From: Methylibium sp. | GTDB lineage: Bacteria > Pseudomonadota > Gammaproteobacteria > Burkholderiales > Burkholderiaceae_C | Direction of reading: 5' to 3' | Length of the DNA: 61,142 nucleotides | Assembly (NCBI RefSeq): GCF_013817345.1 | Contig: NZ_JACDCW010000008.1 | Coordinates: forward strand, 1-61,142 | In this document: piece by piece, positions 36,473-43,340 of the stretch | Position numbering within the stretch: position 1 is the stretch's first letter | Layout: every line of letters starts with the position of its first letter | Notes under the pieces: generated by a model | What the model saw: only the letters and a program-made list of their open reading frames with translations | Databases searched by the model: none | Told to the model about the DNA's origin: nothing | Program-made: the position numbers and the translations under genes

Positions 36473-36888
36473 GCGCCGCCCCGGTTCGCTCGGCGGCCGT
36501 GCGCGGGCAGTTTGCCCGCTATTTCGTCGTCGGCTGCGCGGCATTGGCCGTGCATCTTGCCGTGATGAGCGCGGCGATCGAGCTCGTCGGCATGTGGGAA
36601 ACATGGGCTTCCAGCCTGGGTCTGGCCGTCTCGTTAGGCGTCAACTTCCTGCTTCAGCGCCGCTACACCTTTCGCTCCAGCGTGCCGCTCGCGACCGGCG
36701 GCGCGCTGTTCGTCGGCTTCGCCCTGCTGACCCTGACGATCAACGCGGCCCTCTTCGACTGGTTGACTGGCAAGCTTCATTACCTTCCCGCGCAACTGCT
36801 GTCCACGGCGGTAGTGTTCGTCATGAATTTCCATCTGAACCGGCGTTTCACCTTTCGGCAATCGATCACGAGCGACAACAGGCCCTAA
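36469..36888 (+). CDS. GtrA-family membrane protein
   Basis: A 139-residue protein with four transmembrane helices: FARYFVVGCAALAVHLAVM, SLGLAVSLGVNFLLQRRYTFRS, and the last helix followed by NFHLNRRFTFRQ, the GtrA family signature. GtrA-like proteins are proposed flippases or anchors for polyprenyl-phosphate sugars. The start is taken as the TTG at 36469, overlapping the UbiA stop (TTGA); a GTG at 36499 is the alternative. Third gene of the membrane trio. Confidence 0.85.
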   Translation: MSAAPVRSAAVRGQFARYFVVGCAALAVHLAVMSAAIELVGMWETWASSLGLAVSLGVNFLLQRRYTFRSSVPLATGGALFVGFALLTLTINAALFDWLTGKLHYLPAQLLSTAVVFVMNFHLNRRFTFRQSITSDNRP

Positions 36889-36891
36889 TCC

Positions 36892-36906
36892 ATAAGCCGC
36901 ACTTAT
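36892..36906. promoter_or_regulatory. ATAAG-N5-CTTAT, LysR-type box
   Basis: A perfect inverted repeat with the T-N11-A spacing of LysR-family binding sites, about 95 bases before the ATG of the amino-acid binding protein. A LysR gene lies just beyond this two-gene unit on the opposite strand, so it is a candidate regulator. Confidence 0.45.
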
Positions 36907-36999
36907 CGTTTGCAGTTTTATCCCGATGGCCCTCGCGGGCGCTCGTGGCTAGCATCGGGCGTGTCATCCGTCGCAAACCTCTCCTCAAAGGACCTCTGC

Positions 37000-37884
37000 A
37001 TGCATACCTCCAAGATCTTCGTTTTGTCCCTCCTGATGACAGGCATCGGCGCCGGAGTCCAGGCGCAGACGCTCGACAAGGTCAAATCCAACGGCAGCAT
37101 CAGCGTGGGCTACCGGGAAGCCTCGATTCCGTTTTCCTACCTCGGCAGCGATGCCTCGCCGACCGGCTTCGGCTGGGAAATCTGCGGCAAGATCGTCGAC
37201 GAAGTGAAGAAGGTGACCGGCCGCTCCGACCTGAAGATCACCACCCAGGCCGTCACGTCGCAAAACCGCATTCCGCTGATGCGCAACGGCACCATCGACA
37301 TCGAATGCGGCTCGACCACCAACAACAGCGAGCGCGCCGAGCAGGTCGCCTTTTCGATCAACTATTTCTACACCGGCACCCGCTTCCTGGTGAAGGCCGG
37401 CTCGCCGGTCAAATCGGTGGAAGACCTGGCCGGAAAGACGGTGGTCTCGACGACCGGCACGACCAACTACCAGGTCCTGCGCAGGGTGAACGACGAGCGC
37501 AAGCTCGGCTTCAAGCTGATCGGCGCGAAGGACCACAACGAGTCTGCCCTGCTGGTTCAGCAGGGACGAGCCGAGGGCTTCGGCATGGACGACATCCTGC
37601 TCTACGGCCTGCGCGCGAGTTCGCGCGACCCGGCGGAGCTGGACGTCGTGGGCAAGGCCCTGCAGGTCGAGCCCTACGCCATCATGCTGCGCAAGGACGA
37701 TCCGGAGTTCAAGAAGCTGGTCGACGGGGTCGTGGCCGGTCTGATGAAGAGCGGCGAATTCGAGACGCTGTACAAGAAGTGGTTCCAGTCGCCGATCCCG
37801 CCGAAGAACGTCAATCTCAGCGCACCGATGAGCGACGAACTGAAGGACAACCTGAAGGCCATGTCGGACAAGCCGGCGACCTGA
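37000..37884 (+). CDS. Glutamate/aspartate-type ABC transporter substrate-binding protein
   Basis: A 294-residue periplasmic binding protein (SBP_bac_3 type): signal peptide IFVLSLLMTGIGAGVQAQ, then GSISVGYREASIPFSYL, GSTTNNSERAEQVAFS and the C-terminal FETLYKKWFQSPIPPKNVNL, which is close to GltI of the Glu/Asp system. No permease or ATPase gene is adjacent; instead an Asp/Glu racemase follows 27 bases later. It may serve a transporter encoded elsewhere. Confidence 0.9.
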   Translation: MHTSKIFVLSLLMTGIGAGVQAQTLDKVKSNGSISVGYREASIPFSYLGSDASPTGFGWEICGKIVDEVKKVTGRSDLKITTQAVTSQNRIPLMRNGTIDIECGSTTNNSERAEQVAFSINYFYTGTRFLVKAGSPVKSVEDLAGKTVVSTTGTTNYQVLRRVNDERKLGFKLIGAKDHNESALLVQQGRAEGFGMDDILLYGLRASSRDPAELDVVGKALQVEPYAIMLRKDDPEFKKLVDGVVAGLMKSGEFETLYKKWFQSPIPPKNVNLSAPMSDELKDNLKAMSDKPAT

Positions 37885-37911
37885 TCGGTCTGAAGGCACG
37901 CCGCGCTCATC

Positions 37912-38709
37912 GTGATCGAAGCCACCCTGCAGCGCTCCCGCGCCGCCGATTCGCCCGCTGGTGGTGAAGGCGACGCCGAGGGACCGCTCGGGGTGGTCGG
38001 CGTTCTGGGCGGCATGGGCCCGCTCGCCACCCTCGACTTCATGCGCAAGATGCTGGAGGCAACGCCTGCCGCCTGCGATCAGGAGCATGTGCCGGTGGTG
38101 GTGAGCTCGATCCCGCAGGTGCCCGACCGCACCGCGGCTTTCCGCGGCGAAGGCATCTCGCCGGTGGCGGCCATGATCGCGAGCGGCCGGCGCCTGAGCG
38201 CCGCGGGCGCCGGCCTGGCGGTGATTCCCTGCAATACCGCGCACCTTTGGTTCAATGAAGTGCAGCAGGCCCTCGGCCTGCCGATGCTGCACATGGTCGA
38301 CGCTGCGCTCGAGGAGGCGACGAGCCTCGCCGGGGCAGACGCGCGCCTGGGGCTTCTGGCAACCGATGCCACGCTCGCCTCCGGCCTGTATGTCGATCGC
38401 ACGCGCCCCGGACGGCCGGCTCACGAGATCGAGTGGCTGCTGCCGACGGCCGGCGAGATGCTGTCGCTGGTGATCCCGGGCATCGCCGCGGTCAAGGCGG
38501 GCGACGTCGCGCTGGCGACCGGACTGCTGCAGGCGGCGGCGCAAGCACTCGCGCAACGAGGCGCTCAGGCGCTCGTGCTGGGTTGCACGGAAATTCCGCT
38601 GGCACTGGACTCAGGCAATGCGCCGCTGCCGATCATCGATCCGACCGCGGCGCTCGCCCGCCAAGCCGTGGCGTGGTCGCTCGCACAGCGCCGCGTGACG
38701 CGCTCCTGA
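37912..38709 (+). CDS. Aspartate/glutamate racemase family protein
   Basis: A 265-residue cofactor-independent racemase with the two catalytic cysteines C107 (VIPCNTAHLW) and C225 (LVLGCTEIPL) and the GVLGGMGPLAT start of the YgeA/RacX group. It interconverts L- and D-Asp, Glu or a related amino acid. Start is a GTG. It forms a unit with the Glu/Asp-type binding protein, suggesting uptake and use of a D- or L-acidic amino acid. About 25 extra residues precede the conserved core. Confidence 0.9.
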   Translation: MIEATLQRSRAADSPAGGEGDAEGPLGVVGVLGGMGPLATLDFMRKMLEATPAACDQEHVPVVVSSIPQVPDRTAAFRGEGISPVAAMIASGRRLSAAGAGLAVIPCNTAHLWFNEVQQALGLPMLHMVDAALEEATSLAGADARLGLLATDATLASGLYVDRTRPGRPAHEIEWLLPTAGEMLSLVIPGIAAVKAGDVALATGLLQAAAQALAQRGAQALVLGCTEIPLALDSGNAPLPIIDPTAALARQAVAWSLAQRRVTRS

Positions 38710-38727
38710 CAAGCGTTGGTCCGGCAA

Positions 38728-39615
38728 CTACGCCGAGGACGTCACCGCGCGAAACGCGGCAATGAAATCGGCGACGGGCAGCGGCGAGCGAATCCCCTGC
38801 GGCAGCAGTGCACGGATCTCCACCGGCACTTCCGGCAGCAGCGTGCGCACATGCAGCTTGTCGTCGCGGCTCGCCTGCGCCGTGAAAGAGTCGATGATGG
38901 CCGGGCCGAAGCCCTGCTCCGCCAGGACCATGGCGATGTGGTGGGTCTGCACCGTGATGCCGCCGCGAGGCGCGAGGCCCAGCCGGCTCCATTGGTCGGC
39001 CAGCATGGTGCCCAGCGGGTCGCGCTCGTCGATGCGGATGAAAGGCGTGCGCAGCACGTCCGTCAGTTCGACGGTCGTGCGCCGATCGGCCCCCGCGCTG
39101 CCGACGCGCGACACGCACACCAGCCGCCCCGTCGCCACGCGCTCTTCGAGCAGCGCCGGATGCGCGAGGCTGCCGTAGACGATGCCGACATCGCCCTCCT
39201 GCAGCGCGATGGCCTGCGCGATCTCGCGCGAATGCATCGTGCAGATCGACACCGGCATTTCCGGGTAGCGCTTGCGAAAGCGCTGCAGCGCGTCGGGCAG
39301 CGCGCGCACGGCGAGCGACGGGACGATCAGGATGCGCAGCCGGGTTTCTTCGTCGCTGCCCAACGCGTCCGCGATGCGCCGCACCGACTCCAGCTGCGAC
39401 ATCAATCGCTGGACCTCCGGGTACAGCGACTGCGCCTGCCGCGTCGGCACCAGCCGGTTGCGCTGGCGGGTGAACAGGGCGTAGCCGAGTTGCAACTCCG
39501 CGAGCTGCAGCGTCTGCGTGACGGCCGGCTGCGTCACGTGCAGCAGCCGCGCCGCCGCGCTCGCCGTGCCGGTGAGCATCACGGCGTTGAACACCTCGAT
39601 GTGCTTGAGACGCAT
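38728..39615 (-). CDS. LysR-family transcriptional regulator
   Basis: A 295-residue regulator: N-terminal winged helix-turn-helix (MRLKHIEVFNAVMLTGTASA, then LLHVTQPAVTQTLQLAEL) and a type 2 periplasmic-binding-like effector domain from ~residue 92. Convergent with the racemase gene (18-base gap). A LysR-type box (ATAAG-N5-CTTAT) lies upstream of the binding-protein gene, a possible target, but LysR proteins usually act on a divergent neighbour and none is present here. Confidence 0.92.
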   Translation of the reverse strand: MRLKHIEVFNAVMLTGTASAAARLLHVTQPAVTQTLQLAELQLGYALFTRQRNRLVPTRQAQSLYPEVQRLMSQLESVRRIADALGSDEETRLRILIVPSLAVRALPDALQRFRKRYPEMPVSICTMHSREIAQAIALQEGDVGIVYGSLAHPALLEERVATGRLVCVSRVGSAGADRRTTVELTDVLRTPFIRIDERDPLGTMLADQWSRLGLAPRGGITVQTHHIAMVLAEQGFGPAIIDSFTAQASRDDKLHVRTLLPEVPVEIRALLPQGIRSPLPVADFIAAFRAVTSSA

Positions 39616-39703
39616 GATGGAATCGGGTGGCCCTTGCGTTGCGGCGATGGTGCGGCGAGCGCGCGCAATCCGCCCCGCCTCGACGCGGTGAACCGGACCC
39701 CGA

Positions 39704-40333
39704 CTAGGCCTGGATCAACCCCCAGCGCAAGGCCACCAGCGTGATTTCGCTCTGGTTGCTGGCGCCGAGCTTTTGCTTGATGTGATAGAGGTGCGTGCCT
39801 ACCGTGCTCGGTGAAAGATTGAGCGTCTCGGCGATCTGCGCCACCGTCGCCCCGCGCGCGAGCTGGATGAACACCGAGAACTCGCGCTCGCTGAGCCTGT
39901 CGGCCGGGCTTGCCTCGCCGTCGAGTTGCGCCACGGCGAGGCGCTGCGCGGTCTGCGCGTCCATGTAGCGCTCGCCGCGCGCGACAGCGGTGACCGCGGC
40001 GATCAGCGCCTCGGGGGCGCTGCGCTTGGCCAGGTAGCCCAGCGCGCCGGCACGCAGCACCCGCTGCGGATGGGCGGTGTCCTCATGGGCAGAGAGCACC
40101 AGCAGCTTCAGCTTGGGGTCCTGCGCCAGCAGTCGGCGCACCGCTTCCAGGCCACCCATGCCGGGCATGGACAGGTCCATCACCACCACGTCGGGCTTGA
40201 CCTTGGGCACCTGCTGGCAGGCCTCCTCGCCGCTTTGCGCCTCGGCCACCACCTCGATCTCGGCATTGGCCAGCAGCATGCGAAACCCCATGCGCACGAG
40301 CGCATGGTCATCGACGAGCATGACGCGGATCAT
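39704..40333 (-). CDS. LuxR/NarL-family response regulator of the second two-component pair
   Basis: A 209-residue regulator: receiver with D8-D9, phosphoacceptor D53 (VVVMDLSMPGMGG) and conserved Lys (YLAKRSAPEAL); C-terminal LuxR helix-turn-helix (LSEREFSVFIQLARG, LNLSPSTVGTHLYHIKQKLG). The ATG at 40333 overlaps the stop of the sensor kinase (ATGA). The pair diverges from pqqA; related NarL-type regulators control PQQ and quinoprotein alcohol dehydrogenase genes in pseudomonads, so pqqA is a plausible target. Confidence 0.93.
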   Translation of the reverse strand: MIRVMLVDDHALVRMGFRMLLANAEIEVVAEAQSGEEACQQVPKVKPDVVVMDLSMPGMGGLEAVRRLLAQDPKLKLLVLSAHEDTAHPQRVLRAGALGYLAKRSAPEALIAAVTAVARGERYMDAQTAQRLAVAQLDGEASPADRLSEREFSVFIQLARGATVAQIAETLNLSPSTVGTHLYHIKQKLGASNQSEITLVALRWGLIQA

Positions 40334-41706
40334 GCGGCGCCCTCCAAGGCCGGCGTGAACGGCATCCACACGCGCAGTTGCGCGCCGCGCGGCTCGATGT
40401 TGCCGATGTGCAGGCTGCCGCCCAGCGCCTCCACGCGCTCGGCCAGCCAGCGCAGGCCGTAGTGGCCGCCGTCTTCTTCCGTCCTCGCCACCCAATCGGG
40501 CGCGAGACCGCGGCCGTCGTCTCGCACTTCCAGGCGGGCACCGTCGTCCTCGGCTTTCAGGCTCACGCTCATGTGCCGCGCCTGGCCGTGGCGCAGCGCG
40601 TTGGTCAGGCCCTCCTGCGCGGCGCGGTATAGCGCCAGGGCCGCCTCGGTGCCGAGCCTGGCATCACCGAGCGACACCTGAAGTTCCACCGCGGCCTCCG
40701 GCTGGCTGGTGCGAGTGCGCTCGACCAGGTCGCGCATCGCGTCGGCAAGGCCGAAGGCATCGAGCACCAGGGGCGCCAGTCGCGGAATCAAGCCGTGCAT
40801 GGCGTCGTACAGGCGCGAACTCTCGTCCGCGATCACGCCGGCGGCCTGCGAGGCCTGCGGGTCGTGGCTGGCGGTGCGCTGCGCCACCGACAACGCGAGA
40901 CTGCGAATCGCGGTGACCGACTGCCCGAGCTCATCGTGAAGTTCGCGGGCAATCAGCCGGCGTTCCTGCTCCAGATGGCGGTCGATCCAGCGGGCCAATT
41001 CGCGCCGGTCGGACAGCTCGCTCTCGGCCGCCAGGGCGCGGCGCTCGGCCTCGAGCCGCTCACGCAAGCCGACCACCATGCGGTTGAAAGCGGCGCCGAT
41101 CGAGGCCGCCTCGGTCCCGGCCAGCGGCGGCAGGCGTTCTTCCAGGTGCCCGGCCTCGATGCGGCCGAGCGCCTTCACGATCTGCCCGAAGGGCTTCACC
41201 GTGCGGCCGACCACCCAATAGACGACCGCATTCACGGCCAGCAGCAGGACGAGCGCCGTAACGCCGAGCAGGAAGAACTGGTCCCAGGCGTCGACCGCGG
41301 CCCGTGAGGCATCGGCGCGCACGATCATCTTGCCGTCGGGAAAAGCGATCGACTGCTCCGAAGGCCCCGGCACGACCAGCCGCTCGAACCAGTCGGGCGC
41401 GTCGCGGCCGGCCTTGTAGGGCGAAGGCGGCGAGCGGTACAACTCCCGCCCTTCGCCGTCCACCAGCGTAATCTCGTTGGAGCGCACACGGCCCAGTCCC
41501 TGCAGGTACAGCGCCATCGCAGGCGTGCCCGCAGAGGCGCCCACCAGCACGGTGCGGTTGAGCAGTTGATGCGCCACGCGATTGGCCGCGACGACCTCCT
41601 CGCGCACCGCATCGCGAAGATTGCCCAGGTGCAGGGCGATCATCGCCGCGAGGAACAGCGTGACCAGTGCAGCCACGATGAGGTGGATCTTCAGCCGCAG
41701 GCTCAT
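40330..41706 (-). CDS. Membrane sensor histidine kinase, HisKA_3 (NarX/UhpB) type
   Basis: A 458-residue kinase: TM1 ~5-27, a periplasmic sensor of ~115 residues, TM2 ~145-166, HAMP (~168-220), HisKA_3 domain with phosphoacceptor H257 (RRLIARELHDELGQSV), and a HATPase_c domain (GLTNALRHG, VRDDGRGL). Partner of the overlapping LuxR-type regulator. Start at the ATG just before LRLKIHLIVAALV. Transcribed away from pqqA. The periplasmic ligand is unknown. Confidence 0.92.
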   Translation of the reverse strand: MSLRLKIHLIVAALVTLFLAAMIALHLGNLRDAVREEVVAANRVAHQLLNRTVLVGASAGTPAMALYLQGLGRVRSNEITLVDGEGRELYRSPPSPYKAGRDAPDWFERLVVPGPSEQSIAFPDGKMIVRADASRAAVDAWDQFFLLGVTALVLLLAVNAVVYWVVGRTVKPFGQIVKALGRIEAGHLEERLPPLAGTEAASIGAAFNRMVVGLRERLEAERRALAAESELSDRRELARWIDRHLEQERRLIARELHDELGQSVTAIRSLALSVAQRTASHDPQASQAAGVIADESSRLYDAMHGLIPRLAPLVLDAFGLADAMRDLVERTRTSQPEAAVELQVSLGDARLGTEAALALYRAAQEGLTNALRHGQARHMSVSLKAEDDGARLEVRDDGRGLAPDWVARTEEDGGHYGLRWLAERVEALGGSLHIGNIEPRGAQLRVWMPFTPALEGAA

Positions 41707-41821
41707 GTCGGCTCCGCAATGCCTCGGCCGACCGGGCGAACCCGGCGGCTTCGCATCGAACTCGTTGCGCACTCCATGGCGCCGATGCTATCGGTAGCCC
41801 GGCCCGCAAGGCGCGGTCGAT

Positions 41822-41836
41822 TCATGAAATTCATGA
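41822..41836. promoter_or_regulatory. Palindromic operator candidate upstream of pqqA
   Basis: TCATGAA and TTCATGA form a perfect inverted repeat with a 1-base spacer; a further TTCATG half-site is at 41844-41849. The site lies in the 265-base divergent gap between the sensor kinase and pqqA, about 50 bases before the sigma-54-like element. Probably a binding site for the adjacent response regulator or another activator. Confidence 0.45.
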
Positions 41837-41879
41837 TGGACGTTTCATGCGCCGGCGTCTGGTCGGCTCACCGCGCTCC

Positions 41880-41895
41880 CGGCACCATGATTGCA
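41880..41895 (+). promoter_or_regulatory. Sigma-54-like -24/-12 promoter candidate for pqqA
   Basis: CGGCAC-N5-TTGCA, with GG at 41881-41882 and GC at 41893-41894, matches the sigma-54 consensus spacing (TGGCAC-N5-TTGC) with one mismatch in the -24 box. It would start transcription ~65 bases before the pqqA ATG. The match could be by chance. Confidence 0.4.
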
Positions 41896-41971
41896 AGCGA
41901 AGACGATCTAATCTTGTTCAACGCTTCGCCGTGCCGCCTGGCACGGCGCCACCTTCAAAAGGAGTCTCACC

Positions 41972-42046
41972 ATGAACTGGACCAAACCGCAAGCGACCGA
42001 CCTGCGTTACGGCTTCGAGATCACGATGTACATCTCGGCTCGCTAA
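41972..42046 (+). CDS. pqqA: PQQ precursor peptide PqqA
   Basis: A 24-residue peptide, [20 protein letters not shown] then ISAR. It carries the Glu-x3-Tyr pair (E16, Y20) that PqqE and later enzymes cross-link and cut out to build pyrroloquinoline quinone, and the TDLRYGFE context that PqqD/PqqE recognise. AAAAGGAG lies seven bases upstream of the ATG. Unusually, no pqqB, C, D or E follows: a rho-independent terminator is 44 bases after the stop and the next gene is ribF. It is therefore a stand-alone gene, perhaps an extra copy or the only precursor gene separate from the enzyme genes. Divergent from a two-component pair. Confidence 0.92.
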   Translation: MNWTKPQATDLRYGFEITMYISAR

Positions 42047-42089
42047 AAGCCAGGTTCACTGGCCGGCCGCGTGCCGCGCCGGTGCGAAG

Positions 42090-42114
42090 AAGCCCGCCTC
42101 GCGCGGGTTTTTTT
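42090..42114 (+). terminator. Rho-independent terminator of pqqA
   Basis: CCCGC (42093-42097) and GCGGG (42103-42107) form a 5-bp GC stem extended by A-T and G-T pairs, directly followed by seven T (42108-42114). It closes the pqqA transcript, so pqqA is monocistronic. Confidence 0.85.
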
Positions 42115-42199
42115 GCGCCTTTCGGCCTGCCCCTACGGCACCCGTCGCCCCGACCGAGCGAATGGCGCAACGCCTCATCGAGCTCGCGATAATCGGTCG

Positions 42200-43222
42200 A
42201 TGCAAGTCTTTCGCGGTCTGCACCATGCATCGCTCGGCGGCGGCGCCGCCGTGACGGTGGGCAACCTCGACGGCGTGCACCGCGGCCACCAGGCCATGCT
42301 CGCGCTGCTCAACAACGAAGCGGCGCACCGCGGACTCGTCAGCACCGTGCTGACTTTCGAGCCGCATCCGCGCGATTTTTTCGCCGCTCGCGCGGGCTCG
42401 CCCGAAAACGCACCCGCGCGCATCGCGACCTTGCGCGACAAGCTCGGCGAACTGGCGCGCTGCGGCATCCAGCGCGTGGTCGTGCTGCGCTTCGACGAGC
42501 GCTTTGCCAGCCAAAGCCCGCAGGCCTTCATCGACGACGTGCTGCTGCGCGGGCTGAACGCGCGCTACGTGCTGGTCGGCGACGACTTTCGTTTCGGCTC
42601 GCGGCGCACCGGCGACTACGCCCTGCTCGATGCCGCAGGCGAGGCTGCCGGTTTCGATGTGGCCCGCATGTTGAGCTACGAGGTGCACGGCCTGCGCGTG
42701 AGCAGCTCCGCCGTGCGCGAGGCACTGGCCGCCGGCGACATGGCGCTGGCCGCGAGCCTGCTGGGGCGCCCCTACAGCATCAGCGGCCATGTCGTACATG
42801 GCGCCAAGCTGGGCCGCGAACTTGGCGCGGCCCGCCCGGGCGCCGGCGACGGCTTTCGCACCCTGAACCTGCGCTTTCCTCACCCGCGGCCCGCAGCCAG
42901 CGGCATCTTCGTCGTGCAGGTGCATGGTCTGGGGCCGCAGCCCCTCGACGGCGTGGCCAGTCTGGGCGTGCGGCCGACGCTCGGCAAAGCCGGTCGCGTG
43001 CTGCTCGAGACGCACTGTTTCGACTGGCCGCAAGACCTCGGCGCCGAGGGGGCCTACGGTAGACTCGTGCGCGTGGAACTGCTGCACAAATTGCACGAAG
43101 AACGGCGCTACGACTCGCTGGCCGAGCTGGCCGCCGGCATCGCACGCGACGCGCTCGATGCGCGCAGTTTCCTGGCCGGCCACGCGGCCGAACGCCGCCA
43201 GACCACGCGCGACCGAATTTGA
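42200..43222 (+). CDS. ribF: Bifunctional riboflavin kinase/FAD synthetase
   Basis: A 340-residue enzyme making FMN and FAD. The N-terminal FAD synthetase domain has [17 protein letters not shown] (nucleotidyltransferase HxGH), [17 protein letters not shown] and [10 protein letters not shown]; the C-terminal riboflavin kinase domain begins near [22 protein letters not shown] and contains [10 protein letters not shown]. The kinase usually shows GxxxGRxxGxPTAN; here the GRELGAARP variant departs from the PTAN motif. It starts the ribF-ileS-lspA block common in proteobacteria. Confidence 0.95.
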   Translation: MQVFRGLHHASLGGGAAVTVGNLDGVHRGHQAMLALLNNEAAHRGLVSTVLTFEPHPRDFFAARAGSPENAPARIATLRDKLGELARCGIQRVVVLRFDERFASQSPQAFIDDVLLRGLNARYVLVGDDFRFGSRRTGDYALLDAAGEAAGFDVARMLSYEVHGLRVSSSAVREALAAGDMALAASLLGRPYSISGHVVHGAKLGRELGAARPGAGDGFRTLNLRFPHPRPAASGIFVVQVHGLGPQPLDGVASLGVRPTLGKAGRVLLETHCFDWPQDLGAEGAYGRLVRVELLHKLHEERRYDSLAELAAGIARDALDARSFLAGHAAERRQTTRDRI

Positions 43223-43340
43223 CGCGCCCGGCGCGGGCGCTTCCCGCGCGCCGCACCCGCCCGCCCGGCGGAAAGCGCATCGATCGCCCTTAACTTTGCG
43301 TGGCCGCCCGCTGAATGCGGGAGAAATTTCGAGACCGCCC

